A stretch of 64,000 nucleotides of DNA from PALSA-505 sp035308365 (GCA_035308365.1 DATGGU010000104.1:46494-110493), one strand, 5' to 3'. Counted from the first letter of the stretch, positions 1 to 8,719 are shown. Program-made: numbers and translations. The notes: generated by a model not told the origin, from the sequence alone.

Positions 1-513
1 GATCTCCTGGAAGTAGTTGCCGCGCTCGCGCATCATCTGCCGCAACTCGGCGTTGGCCGCCCGCGCTTCCTCCGGCGTCGCGGTCGGCTTCGACCGCTGC
101 CTGCGCAGTTCGGAATACAGCGCGATCAGGTGTTCCAGCACGTCGCTGGGCACCCGGGTGGTGACCTTGAGGTGTGGCAGCCCCAGCGCGCGGTAGACGG
201 GGTCGCGCTGCGCCTCCTCCACCGCGATCTCCAGTTGCGCCCGGCGGCTGGGCGGGTCCCGGCGCAGCAGTTCCTCCGAGCTCACCCCGAGCGCCTCGGC
301 GAGCGCCTTGAGCTGTGACAGCCGGGGTTCCCGGCGCCCGTTCTCCAGCATCGACAGCGCCGAGGGAGCCCGGCCCACCTTGGCACCGAGCTCGGCCAGG
401 GTGAGCCCGCGAGCCCGGCGCAGGTGCTTAAGCCGGCGGCCGAAGGTCAGGATGTCCTGCTGATCTGGTCGATCAGTGAAAGATGACGACTCTTCTCCAT
501 CGAACTCCGTCAT
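1..513 (-). CDS. ramB: RamB/ScfR-type XRE-family regulator of acetate metabolism (3' part cut by window edge)
   Basis: The gene starts at the ATG at 513 and is open to the window edge, giving the first 171 residues. Residues about 22-80 form a helix-turn-helix (FGRRLKHLRRARGLTL, then APSALSMLENGRREPRL and LKALAEALGVSSEELL). A linker ending in RERGNYFQEI follows, as in RamB proteins just before their ImmA/IrrE-like domain, which would lie outside the window. RamB-family regulators control glyoxylate-cycle and acetate genes, including isocitrate lyase. That enzyme is encoded divergently next door, which supports the assignment. Other short-chain fatty-acid XRE regulators share the layout, so the family is firmer than the exact orthologue. 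Confidence 0.75.
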   Translation of the reverse strand, partial: MTEFDGEESSSFTDRPDQQDILTFGRRLKHLRRARGLTLAELGAKVGRAPSALSMLENGRREPRLSQLKALAEALGVSSEELLRRDPPSRRAQLEIAVEEAQRDPVYRALGLPHLKVTTRVPSDVLEHLIALYSELRRQRSKPTATPEEARAANAELRQMMRERGNYFQEI

Positions 514-562
514 AGCTTCAGTATATGTGAAGATTTAGCGATTTTCTCTACGTCAAACCTGG
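514..562. promoter_or_regulatory. Candidate operator between ramB and aceA
   Basis: This AT-rich stretch just upstream of the ramB start carries an inverted repeat, CTTCA at 516-520 and TGAAG at 528-532 with a 7-nt spacer (GTATATG). Autoregulation and control of the divergent isocitrate lyase is an inference from the context. No exact match to the published RamB box was identified. Confidence 0.3.
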
Positions 563-634
563 TTGGGATCCGGGACGGGCGTGCAGATTAGGAGGTACGA
601 CCCGGGGACGACTTGGAAGGTGGTAGGACCGGTG

Positions 635-2017
635 ATGGATTGTCGCCTCGAGGGCAACGGGAACGCGCGGGCTGGGAACGGCGTTCCATGGGCCAATGGC
701 CATCGTCCCTGCACGATCAGTGACAAGGCCGCGCGGCTCCGGCTGCAGTGGCAGGAGGACCCGCGCTGGGCGAATGTCGAACGCAGTTACACCGCCGAGG
801 ACGTGGTGCGGCTGCGCGGTTCGGTGCAGGAGGAGCATACGCTGGCCAGGCTGGGTGCGGACCGGCTCTGGAAGCTGCTGCACTCCGATGGCTACGTGGC
901 CGCGCTCGGCGCGCTCACCGGCAACCAGGCCGTCCAGCAGGTCCGCGCCGGGCTGCAGGCGATCTACCTGTCCGGCTGGCAGGTGGCCGCGGACGCGAAC
1001 CTGGCTGGCCAGACCTACCCGGATCAGAGCCTGTACCCGGCCAACTCGGTGCCGCAGGTGGTCAGGCGGATAAACAACGCGCTGCTGCGCGCCGACCAGA
1101 TTGCCTGGGCGGAGGCGGCCGAGTCCGGCAAGACCCCCAGCACGCAGTGGCTGGCCCCGATCGTGGCCGACGCGGAGGCCGGGTTCGGCGGCGTGCTCAA
1201 CGCCTTTGAGCTGATGAAGGCCATGATCGCGGCGGGTGCGGCCGGCGTGCACTGGGAAGACCAGCTCGCGTCGGAGAAGAAGTGCGGCCACCTCGGCGGG
1301 AAGGTTCTCATCCCGACCGGCCAGCACATCCGCACGCTGAACGCGGCCCGGCTGGCCGCCGACGTTTGCCGGGTGCCCACGCTGATCGTGGCCCGTACCG
1401 ACGCGGACGCGGCCACCCTGATCACCAGCGACATCGACGAGCGGGACCAGGCCTTCGTGACCGGTGACCGCACCGCCGAAGGCTTCTACCGGGTCCGCAA
1501 CGGCATCGAGCCGTGCATAGCCCGTGGCCTCGCCTATGCCCCGTACAGCGACTTGCTGTGGATGGAGACCTCCACACCGGACCTGGAGGTCGCTCGCAGG
1601 TTCGCTGAGGCGATCAAGGATGTCTACCCGGACCAGTTGCTCGCCTACAACTGCTCGCCGTCGTTCAACTGGCGCCAGCACCTCGACGAGGGCACGATCG
1701 CCAAGTTCCAGCGCGAGCTCGGCGAGATGGGTTACAAGTTCCAGTTCATCACGCTGGCCGGGTTCCACGCGCTGAACTACTCGATGTTCGACCTGGCCCG
1801 TGGCTACGCCGAGGAAGGCATGCCTGCCTACGTCCGGCTGCAGCAGGCCGAGTTCGGCGCCGAGTCAGCCGGCTACACAGCGACCAGGCACCAGCGCGAG
1901 GTCGGCACCGGCTACTTCGACATGGTCGCCTCGGCCATCACGCCGAAGTCCTCGACCGTCGCGCTGGAAGGCTCGACCGAAGCCGCTCAGTTCGCCGGGG
2001 CCGCACTGACCCATTGA
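635..2017 (+). CDS. aceA: Isocitrate lyase
   Basis: This enzyme cleaves isocitrate to succinate and glyoxylate in the glyoxylate shunt, in the cytoplasm. The sequence carries the catalytic signature KKCGHLGGKVLIP, with the active-site Cys of the KKCGH motif. It also has NCSPSFNW, HWEDQ, IVARTDA and the TLAGFHALNYSMF segment typical of the ~430-residue actinobacterial ICL1 type. The frame is open from 563, but homologous sequence begins only near LQWQEDPRW, so the N-terminus is uncertain. The ATG at 635 (460 aa) is the last in-frame ATG before conserved sequence. A good AGGAGG lies at 591-596, too far from 635 to fix the start. A strong hairpin follows the stop. The divergent ramB-like gene suggests acetate or fatty-acid induction. 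Confidence 0.93.
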   Translation: MDCRLEGNGNARAGNGVPWANGHRPCTISDKAARLRLQWQEDPRWANVERSYTAEDVVRLRGSVQEEHTLARLGADRLWKLLHSDGYVAALGALTGNQAVQQVRAGLQAIYLSGWQVAADANLAGQTYPDQSLYPANSVPQVVRRINNALLRADQIAWAEAAESGKTPSTQWLAPIVADAEAGFGGVLNAFELMKAMIAAGAAGVHWEDQLASEKKCGHLGGKVLIPTGQHIRTLNAARLAADVCRVPTLIVARTDADAATLITSDIDERDQAFVTGDRTAEGFYRVRNGIEPCIARGLAYAPYSDLLWMETSTPDLEVARRFAEAIKDVYPDQLLAYNCSPSFNWRQHLDEGTIAKFQRELGEMGYKFQFITLAGFHALNYSMFDLARGYAEEGMPAYVRLQQAEFGAESAGYTATRHQREVGTGYFDMVASAITPKSSTVALEGSTEAAQFAGAALTH

Positions 2018-2036
2018 CCTTTTCCGTGTCCCGGCA

Positions 2037-2080
2037 GAACGCGCCGGCCACCGGTTGACCGCCCGGTGGCCGGTGCGTTC
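2037..2080 (+). terminator. Hairpin terminator after aceA
   Basis: An 18-bp stem (2037-2054 with 2063-2080, one G-T pair) encloses an 8-nt loop 20 bases after the aceA stop. There is no T-run, as is common in high-GC actinobacteria. It may also serve the convergent MFS-MarR gene ending at 2132. Confidence 0.75.
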
Positions 2081-2131
2081 ATGACCGTGCTTATTCGAAG
2101 TTCCGTCAAGAGACCCACTGCGGCCGCGGCT

Positions 2132-4108
2132 TCACTGGGGGTGGAGCCTGCGCTGTTTGTTCTCGTCGGCCAGCGCGTCCACGGCGCCGGCCAGTTCGCG
2201 CAGCGCGGGCAGGGCCGCCCGCAGCGCCCGGCCGCTGGCCGCGGGCAGCGAGCCGAGCGCCGCATGCAGCAGATCCTCGTTCAATGACTTCCAGGACTCG
2301 ACCGCGACGCTCCCGGCCGGGGTCAGCCGAAGCGAGGCCGTCCTCCGGTCGTCGTCGCCCGCATCCCTGGTGACCAGGCCCACCGCCCGCAGCCCGTTGA
2401 CCAGCGTGGCCACCGAACTTGGTGCCAGCCTGAGCAGCCTGGCCAGCTGGCCGGGCCTGGCCCGGTCATGCTCGGCCAGGCAGGACAGCAGCTCGAGCTG
2501 GGCGACCGAGAGCGTGGGCGCCGGATCCGCGGCGCGCGCCGCACGGCGCATCGCCCGGCGCAGCCTGGACACCACATCGGCGAGCTCACCGCCGGCCGGA
2601 TCGCGATCCCTGACGTCAGCCGAATGCACCTGGCCCTTCCCCTTCCTGCGCCCGCCACCCGGGCCATCCGCGACCACACTACGGTGCTTTACTGGCCGGA
2701 ATTCCACCCTACGGCTGGCCAGCGCGGTCAGCGCGGCGGCCGTGGCGGCGACAGCGAGCATAGCGAGCGCAGGCCGCGGATCCAGCCCGCCGGGGCCCGT
2801 CGCGGAACCGGCCAGGTGCAGGGCCAGCGTAACGACGCAGACGCCCAGGGCCGTCCCGATCCCCCTGGCGAGGTTCACCAGCCCGCCGAGGACGCCCGCC
2901 GACGCACCGGCTGACGCGCTCATGATGGCCGTGTTGTTAGCCGGGATGAACACGCCAAGGCCGAGGCCGGCCAGCAAGAGCGTCCAGGCCAGGCCCACCG
3001 GGGACCCCGGCACGAAGATCAGCATGACCATCGCGGCCGCACAGCCCAGCCCGCCGGCGGCCCCCCGCTGCCGGTTTCCCCAGGACTGCGGCAGCACCGC
3101 CTCGGCACCGAGCGCGGCTAGGCCGAAGCCCACCGGCAACGCCGACAGGACCAGCCCGGCGTGCAGCACGCCGCCGGGACCGCCGGTGTCAAGCATCTGC
3201 GGGATGAGCACCAGCGGGCCGAACAGCGTCAGGTACCCGGCGAGCGCGCCGGCCAGGCCGAAGCCCAGCCGCACGTTGCGCAGCAACGGCGGGGGTATCA
3301 GCGGGCAGCGGGCGGTGCGCTGCCTGAGGCCGAAGCCAGTCAGGCAGCCGACCGCAACGGCGCCGAGCGCGGCCACCGCCCAGCCGGGAATGCTCAGCCC
3401 GGAAGCGGCCGACACGGCCAGCAGCAGCGCGCTGGCCGCCGTGGCGAGCAGGGCGCTGCCGAGCCAGTCGAAAGAGCCTGGCTTGCTGAACTGCCTGGTG
3501 CGCGGCAGCAGGTACCGCGCTGCGACGATGGCCGCGACCCCGGCCGGCACATTGACCAGGTACACGTACCGCCAGCCGGCGCTCGCCGTGAGCAGCCCGC
3601 CCAGCGCAGGCCCGAGCGCGAGGCCGATGGCCTGCGCAGCGGCCTGCACCCCGAGCGCCAGCCTGGTGGCGCCGCGTGGCGCGCTGGTCGCTACCAGGGC
3701 GACACTGTTCGACTGCAGCATCGCTGCTCCGGCCGCCTGCACCAGCCGGAACGCGATCAGCATGCCAAGTGAAGGAGCCAGTCCGCAGGCCACCGACGCG
3801 GCCGTGAAGATCACGAGTCCGTAGCCGTAGATGAGCTTGCGGCCCAGCGCGTCGGACAGCCTGCCGACCGGGGTCAGCAGTGCCACCAGGACCAGCAGGT
3901 AAGCCAGGGAGACCCATTGCACGACGGCGAGCGGCGCGCCGAACTGCCGCTCCATTGGCCGGAAGGTGAGGGTGACGATGCTCGCGTCCAGTTGCCCCAT
4001 GAACGCGCCGAAACAGACGACACTCACCGCCAGCCACGGCGCCCGGCGGGACCGCTTGATTGCCACCGGCCTGGCCAACTCGGTCAGGATGCTTCTGTTA
4101 CCGAACAT
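2132..4108 (-). CDS. MFS drug efflux transporter fused to a C-terminal MarR regulator
   Basis: This is a 658-residue protein. Residues 1 to about 470 are a DHA2-type major facilitator (GQLDASIVTLTF in TM1, GRLSDALGRK loop motif, many hydrophobic helices), predicted to export small toxic molecules across the membrane. Residues about 494-658 are a complete MarR-type winged-helix domain (LSVAQLELLSCLAEHDRARPG, LAPSSVATLVNGLRAVGLV, DDDRRTASLRLTPAG). No stop separates the parts; the linker is basic (GGGRRKGKG). An in-frame GTG at 2629, preceded by an AGGAAGGGGAAGGG-like ribosome site, could also yield a free 165-residue MarR protein of normal family length. A 13-bp palindrome overlaps the start codon, suggesting autoregulation. 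A sequencing error removing a stop is possible. Confidence 0.8.
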   Translation of the reverse strand: MFGNRSILTELARPVAIKRSRRAPWLAVSVVCFGAFMGQLDASIVTLTFRPMERQFGAPLAVVQWVSLAYLLVLVALLTPVGRLSDALGRKLIYGYGLVIFTAASVACGLAPSLGMLIAFRLVQAAGAAMLQSNSVALVATSAPRGATRLALGVQAAAQAIGLALGPALGGLLTASAGWRYVYLVNVPAGVAAIVAARYLLPRTRQFSKPGSFDWLGSALLATAASALLLAVSAASGLSIPGWAVAALGAVAVGCLTGFGLRQRTARCPLIPPPLLRNVRLGFGLAGALAGYLTLFGPLVLIPQMLDTGGPGGVLHAGLVLSALPVGFGLAALGAEAVLPQSWGNRQRGAAGGLGCAAAMVMLIFVPGSPVGLAWTLLLAGLGLGVFIPANNTAIMSASAGASAGVLGGLVNLARGIGTALGVCVVTLALHLAGSATGPGGLDPRPALAMLAVAATAAALTALASRRVEFRPVKHRSVVADGPGGGRRKGKGQVHSADVRDRDPAGGELADVVSRLRRAMRRAARAADPAPTLSVAQLELLSCLAEHDRARPGQLARLLRLAPSSVATLVNGLRAVGLVTRDAGDDDRRTASLRLTPAGSVAVESWKSLNEDLLHAALGSLPAASGRALRAALPALRELAGAVDALADENKQRRLHPQ

Positions 4109-4116
4109 AATATGTT
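4104..4116 (-). promoter_or_regulatory. Palindromic operator overlapping the MFS-MarR start
   Basis: AACATA-A-TATGTT is a perfect inverted repeat with 6-bp arms covering the ATG of the MFS-MarR gene. MarR proteins bind short palindromes near their own promoters, so this is the likely autoregulatory site. The assignment is inferred from position and symmetry. Confidence 0.5.
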
Positions 4117-4433
4117 TAGTTTACAGAAGGATTTGGAGTGGATCGGGCCGGGGCTGCCCCGCTCGTTCCGCAATACCGGCGTGGATGCGGGACCACGGTG
4201 GCCGAGACGGCGAGGACGCCAGCGGCGCGGCCCCGGGACAGCGCCGCCATTGCACTCTAGACTTCGTCTCCATCACCTCAGAGCCTCGGCCGCTGCCGCG
4301 CGACCCCCGCGTGCCAGGCAGAGCCGCCGGCAGAACTGTGGGACATGCCGGGCGCGGTGCTGGCCAGACCTGCCTGAACACGTAAGACTCGTTCGGGAGG
4401 CTGAAGCGCGCCCCCCGCGCGGAAGGGACGCCA

Positions 4434-5453
4434 ATGCACGAACTGCGCCTCGTCGCGGTCAGCGAGGATGGCAGCTACGCCGTCCTCGAGGTGCCAGGAC
4501 GGGGTGGCCGTTACTCGCTGCAGATCGACGACCGGCTCAGGGCGGTGGCGCGCGGACAGTTCTCCCGGCTCGCCCAGTACGAGATCGAGGTGGAGAATCC
4601 CTTGCGACCCAAGGAGATCCAGGAACGAATCCGTGCCGGAGAGACCGCGGACGGGATCGCCGACGCCGCCGGTGTCCCGGTCGAGCGGATCCGCTGGTTC
4701 GAGGGCCCGGTGCTGGCCGAGCGGGCTTACCGGGCGCAGGAAGCTCAGTCCGCCATGGTGCGGCGGCCCGGCGACTCGGGGCCAGGCCCCCGGCTCGGCG
4801 AGGTCGTCACCCAGCGGCTGACCGCGCTCGGCAGCAACGCAGAGGATGCGACCTGGGATTCCACCAAGCGCAGCGACGGAAGCTGGCAGGTCCAGCTCGT
4901 GTTCGCCGCCGGTGGCAGGTCGCGGACCGCCGCATGGGTCTACGACCCGAGACGCAGGCACGCCACGCCGGCCGACGACGAAGCGGCGAGACTGTCCCTT
5001 CCCGAGGCTGACCTGCCGCCGCTCCCCGCCCCCAGCGGCGCGGTGCGCGGCGAGGCCACGGTGACCCAGTTGCAGCCGCGGATCGCACCCAGCGGGCCGC
5101 CCACCAGGCCGGTCCGGCGCCAGGCGCCGGAGAGCCCGGCGGCGCTGCGACAGGACGAGACGCCGGTACGGCGTTCACCGGAGGGAACGCCCAGGCGGCC
5201 GGAGCGGGGCGCCCCGCCGCAACCCGTGGAGCGGCCCGAACGCACGCCCGCGGCGCGGCAGGCACCGGAGCCTGAGGTGGCGGTGGAGGCTGAGCAGCAG
5301 GCGGCGGCCGATCACCAGCCAGAGGCGGCGCCGCAGGAAGAGCGTGCCCCGGCGGCGCAGAGCGGCCGGCGGGCGGCCGGCGGACGTGGCAGGCGCTCGT
5401 CCGTCCCGTCCTGGGACGAGATCATGTTCGGCAGCTCCAGGCCGCGCGAGTAG
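4434..5453 (+). CDS. sepH: Septation protein SepH (DUF3071)
   Basis: SepH is an actinobacterial cell-division protein that promotes FtsZ assembly at septa. The N-terminal ~90 residues (MHELRLVAVSEDGSYAVLEV, SLQIDDRLRAVARGQ, then the helix-turn-helix-like GETADGIADAAGVPVERIRWFEGPVLAERAYRAQ) match the conserved DUF3071 domain. A second conserved block (AEDATWDSTKRSDGSWQVQL, then AAWVYDP) follows. Residues about 190-325 are Pro/Ala/Arg/Glu-rich and disordered, and the conserved tail SWDEIMFG closes the protein. Length (339 aa) fits the family. GGAAGGGA lies 7 nt before the ATG. The 317 bases upstream (4117-4433) hold no gene and presumably the sepH promoter. Confidence 0.88.
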   Translation: MHELRLVAVSEDGSYAVLEVPGRGGRYSLQIDDRLRAVARGQFSRLAQYEIEVENPLRPKEIQERIRAGETADGIADAAGVPVERIRWFEGPVLAERAYRAQEAQSAMVRRPGDSGPGPRLGEVVTQRLTALGSNAEDATWDSTKRSDGSWQVQLVFAAGGRSRTAAWVYDPRRRHATPADDEAARLSLPEADLPPLPAPSGAVRGEATVTQLQPRIAPSGPPTRPVRRQAPESPAALRQDETPVRRSPEGTPRRPERGAPPQPVERPERTPAARQAPEPEVAVEAEQQAAADHQPEAAPQEERAPAAQSGRRAAGGRGRRSSVPSWDEIMFGSSRPRE

Positions 5454-5469
5454 TGGAGGTGGCGGCGGC

Positions 5470-5594
5470 CAACCCTGCTCGCTGTCCTTCGGACAGCTTC
5501 GCCGAGGCCCGCAGTGTTTGCCCGGGGGGCCGAGCCCCCCGGACCCCCACGAACGGGGCTGGGGTTTGCTATTTACGGTGGGACGGCCCCCCGG
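5470..5594 (+). repeat. Dispersed structured repeat, copy 1 (related to 59221-59580)
   Basis: This copy begins just after sepH and contains two hairpins: GCTGTCC-TTC-GGACAGC (5481-5497) and CCGGGGGGC-CGA-GCCCCCCGG (5522-5542). A TTTACGGTGGGACG block follows near 5572-5585. The whole arrangement recurs in reverse orientation, twice in tandem, after ftsH, where the first hairpin reads GCTGGCC-TTC-GGCCAGC. The paired substitution keeps the stem intact. No transposase is present, so it is REP-like or a structured RNA/terminator element. Confidence 0.75.
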
Positions 5595-5702
5595 GACCCC
5601 ACGAGCGGCGGCGGCATAGGATCCCTGTGCGTTGCGTGGTGGTTGCTGTGGGGTGGGACTGTGGGTGGCTGGGCTGGGCGGCGCGAAAGGATGCGGCGAC
5701 GC

Positions 5703-6266
5703 ATGTACTGGCTTGGTGGCGGCCGCTGGCTGCGGAGCTGGCGGACGCTGGCCCTGACAGGGGGCCTGCTGGCCGTTGTGCTGGCTGGATGCGGGCTGGT
5801 GGGGAGCGCGACCACATTTCAGGCTGATGACATCACCGTGACAAGCCCGGTGTTCATCAAGGGAGTAATTCCGGCCCGCTACACCTGTCACGGAGCCGGC
5901 CAGAGCCCGGCTCTTCACTGGTCAGGCGCGCCAACCAGCACAAAATCGCTGGCTCTTGTCGTTGATGACGCTGACGCACCGATCACGCCGTATGTCTACT
6001 GGATCGTGTTCGACATCGACCCTACAACGACGGACATTCAGCAGGGCCAGTTGCCAACGGGAGCCCGCCAGGCCGAGAACAGTGCAGGTCACGCTCGGTA
6101 TGACCCGCCATGTCCGCGGAATCAGGATCACTCTTACAGGTTCACCGTTTATGCGCTTGACTCAACGCTTTCGCTGCCGAACGGGACAAGTATGAAGTCC
6201 GCTTGGCTGGCAATCGCCCGGGCCGCTACTGCCCGTGGCAGGCTCCAAGTTAATGCCGAATCGTAA
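5703..6266 (+). CDS. YbhB/YbcL-type phosphatidylethanolamine-binding-like lipoprotein
   Basis: The N-terminus is a lipoprotein signal: a charged start, a hydrophobic stretch (LALTGGLLAVV) and the lipobox LAGC, so the mature protein should be membrane-anchored outside the cell. The rest matches the Raf-kinase-inhibitor-like PEBP fold: ITVTSPVFIKGVIPARYTC, then SPALHWSGAP, LALVVDDADAP and YWIVFDIDP, ending FTVYALDSTLSLPNG. The molecular role of bacterial members is unknown. The start at 5703 has GAAAGGA about 11 nt upstream; an in-frame ATG at 5691 is an alternative. Base composition is clearly less GC-rich than the neighbours, hinting at transfer. Confidence 0.82.
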   Translation: MYWLGGGRWLRSWRTLALTGGLLAVVLAGCGLVGSATTFQADDITVTSPVFIKGVIPARYTCHGAGQSPALHWSGAPTSTKSLALVVDDADAPITPYVYWIVFDIDPTTTDIQQGQLPTGARQAENSAGHARYDPPCPRNQDHSYRFTVYALDSTLSLPNGTSMKSAWLAIARAATARGRLQVNAES

Positions 6267-6468
6267 TCAGCCAACTCCGTAGAGTAAACAGATCTAGTAA
6301 ATTTTCTGTAATCTCAAGACAAACGTCAGACGGTTACGTCAGACTCACGGTTCAGGCGACCAGCCTTGGATGTATCCAGGGTGCTGGCGAACAGGGGAAG
6401 GCCCGCGTCAATGGCCGCGTGTGCCTCGCTGGCGCCAACCAAACGGCCATGGCCTGTTGGGTGGTGGA

Positions 6469-8247
6469 ATGCTTCTCGTCGTGGTCGGCCTGCTCGTGCT
6501 TGTGCTTGTCATCCTCGTGGTGGTGTTTCTCAGTGTCCGCTCCATGCGCGATGCCGAAGAGGACGACTACGAGGACCGTCCAGCGCCGCGCCGTCCCGCG
6601 CGTGGCGGCCGTGACGACGAAGACGCCAGGCCGCGCGGTGCGTCCCGGAGCCGGCCGCCCAGGTCACCCGCGCGCCGTGGGCCGGCCCCGGAGAGCTGGC
6701 AGAACGACCGCGACGCCGGCTATGCCCATTCCGCCGCGGACTACGAGGACGACCCCGTGCCTGCGCAGCGCCGGGGCCCCGCACTCCCCCGGCCGCGCGG
6801 CTACCAGCACGATCAGGACCGGCAGGAGACCCCCCGCCGTGCGGCCCGTTCCCAGCCCAGGCAGGCCGCAGCCCGGCTGACCGGCGGCGACCGGGACCGG
6901 ACCGGAAAGGACTGGTCGGAGACTGACTGGGGTGGCGTCTCCGACGAGCAGTACTGGGCGGAACTCTCCTCTGACAAGCCGCTGGCCACTACCGCTCGCT
7001 CGGCCCAGCCCGCCTCGGCCGACCGGGCCGCCACGACCACGATGGCGACAGTGCTTCCTGTGCCGGAACGACCGGCCGAGCCGCGAACGTTCGGGGACCC
7101 GCCCTCGATGCAGAGCCACTCCCGGCTGGCTGGCCGGCCGGGTGCCGCCGAGAGCAACGACACCGATCCGGGCCTTGGCAGCCAGGCCGGCTGGCCGGGC
7201 CGGGCGGATGACAGCGCTTCAACGGCCACCTGGACCGTCGCTGGAACGGGTTCCACGCACGACTGGGCGCCACAGGAACCCCAGGACGAGTCCTGGGGCC
7301 CGCACGACCCGCCGGCAGTGTCCAGCACGGGCTGGCATGACCCAGGCGAACCCGCAACCGCGGCATGGACCGCCCAGGACGCGGCCGTGGTGTCCGGAGC
7401 GAACTGGGCGGACGAGCCCTCCGCGGCGGACTGGGGCGAGCCGGAGCACTCCAGCCCGGCCTGGAACGGTGACCACGCCACGCCAGCCTGGAACGATGAT
7501 CGGCGGCTCGCCAGATCCTGGAACTTCACCGAGGATCCGCTGACCAGCCCGTCGTTTTCGACGGCCGATGGATACGACTCCGACGGCAGCGCCGTTACCG
7601 ACAGCAGGTCCTACCGCCGGCCTCACGACCGGGCCAGGGCCCAGTACGATAGCTCGCCAGACGTACTGGGCGGAGCACAGCCGGACTATGCGGGCTCGCA
7701 CAGCAACGGCGACGGCTACTCCGCAAGCTGGCCGGGCGCTGGCGACGACTTCTCGCCCGGATCGCACGATCCGCTCGAGCCGCTCCCGGAACTGGGCGGC
7801 TCACCGGCCGCTTCTTCGCAGAGCTGGCATCAGGCGCCTGTTTCGGCGGGCGACTCCCGCTTCCACGCTGAACCCACGGCGCAGTCATGGGACCAGGCCG
7901 GCCCCGGCTATGACGACACGGCCCGGCACCGCAGCGGCAGGCAGAGCCCGGACGACGGCTACTCCAGCCAGGACTACCGGGACTGGCAGGGCCCGGATGC
8001 GGGGTATCAGCAGCCAGCGGGTTACGAGCCCAGTCACAGCCATCGGCACAGCAACGGGTACCGGAACTACGAGCCCGGTTACGGCTCCACTGCCGGCTAC
8101 GGCGCAGACCACGCCGACGGTGGCTACGGCCCGAACGGCAACGGCTACAGCCTGCCTGCCCGTGGCTCCGGCCCGGCCATGAACGGATACGGCCACGAGC
8201 GCGGTCACGATCAGCACTCCGAGTACGACAGCGACCGATGGCAATAG
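6469..8247 (+). CDS. Membrane-anchored low-complexity protein, function unknown
   Basis: A hydrophobic helix at the very N-terminus (MLLVVVGLLVLVLVILVVV) is followed by about 560 residues of disordered sequence. That part runs from Arg/Pro/Asp-rich, through Trp-rich imperfect repeats (motifs such as TGWHD, AAWTAQD, SPAWNGD and TPAWNDD, about residues 280-370), to a Gly/Tyr/Ser/His-rich tail (GYGSTAGYG, YGPNGNGYS). One ordered-looking motif, DWSETDWGGVSDEQYWAELSS, lies near residue 150. The frame opens at 6370, but the ATG at 6469 has a GGTGGTGGA element beside it and begins the helix. I do not recognise a characterised family. A surface or envelope-associated assembly role is only a guess from the architecture. 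Confidence 0.6.
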   Translation: MLLVVVGLLVLVLVILVVVFLSVRSMRDAEEDDYEDRPAPRRPARGGRDDEDARPRGASRSRPPRSPARRGPAPESWQNDRDAGYAHSAADYEDDPVPAQRRGPALPRPRGYQHDQDRQETPRRAARSQPRQAAARLTGGDRDRTGKDWSETDWGGVSDEQYWAELSSDKPLATTARSAQPASADRAATTTMATVLPVPERPAEPRTFGDPPSMQSHSRLAGRPGAAESNDTDPGLGSQAGWPGRADDSASTATWTVAGTGSTHDWAPQEPQDESWGPHDPPAVSSTGWHDPGEPATAAWTAQDAAVVSGANWADEPSAADWGEPEHSSPAWNGDHATPAWNDDRRLARSWNFTEDPLTSPSFSTADGYDSDGSAVTDSRSYRRPHDRARAQYDSSPDVLGGAQPDYAGSHSNGDGYSASWPGAGDDFSPGSHDPLEPLPELGGSPAASSQSWHQAPVSAGDSRFHAEPTAQSWDQAGPGYDDTARHRSGRQSPDDGYSSQDYRDWQGPDAGYQQPAGYEPSHSHRHSNGYRNYEPGYGSTAGYGADHADGGYGPNGNGYSLPARGSGPAMNGYGHERGHDQHSEYDSDRWQ

Positions 8248-8365
8248 CCTTACCACGTGCGGCCGGCGTGCCCTTTGGGATCTTTGCGGTAGTGTTGGCG
8301 GCCGGCGGTGGTTGAAACCTGCCTTGACGGCATGGAGAATGAGCCGACTGGAAAAGGCAGGGCTG

Positions 8366-8656
8366 ATGAAACACGACGGACCCGATCACGCGCGCACATA
8401 CCACTTGCACAGGCTCGCAACCGCCTTGGACAGCAGGGGTCTGCCGGCCACGGTGAAGACGACCTACCCTGCCGCCCTGCATGTTTTCATGCCGGGTGCG
8501 ACGATGCTCGCGGAAAGCATTGACTGCATTCCGGCCAATGACCCGGAAGGCCGGCTGCGCTGGTACTACCGCTGGTCCTGGGGCGAGGTGCTGCACGACA
8601 CCGAAGATCCATCCGCCGCGGCGGAAAAGATCGCCGATGTGCTGGCCGCCCGCTGA
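8366..8656 (+). CDS. Conserved-looking small protein of unknown function
   Basis: This is a 96-residue soluble protein (MKHDGPDHARTYHLHRL through EKIADVLAAR). It has mixed alpha/beta character, a His-rich start and an aromatic block, RLRWYYRWSWGE. The start was chosen because AAAAGG (8352-8357) lies 8 nt upstream; an in-frame ATG at 8312 is possible. Codon use is less GC-biased than the surroundings. The stop codon is the first triplet of a 33-bp tandem repeat. I do not recognise a family. Confidence 0.5.
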   Translation: MKHDGPDHARTYHLHRLATALDSRGLPATVKTTYPAALHVFMPGATMLAESIDCIPANDPEGRLRWYYRWSWGEVLHDTEDPSAAAEKIADVLAAR

Positions 8657-8719
8657 GCCAATATCAGCCATCTCTTTACTTTACGATGAGCCAATACCAG
8701 GCACCTCTTTACTTTACGA
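8654..8719 (+). repeat. 33-bp direct tandem repeat, two copies
   Basis: Units 8654-8686 and 8687-8719 are identical except for three bases. Each begins TGAGCCAATA and ends TCTTTACTTTACGA. The TGA opening the first unit is the stop codon of the preceding gene. The units are AT-rich compared with the flanks. Confidence 0.85.

Noticed and set aside
5470..5594. Insertion sequence
   Set aside because: No transposase frame or terminal inverted repeats with target duplication; the element is short and hairpin-based.
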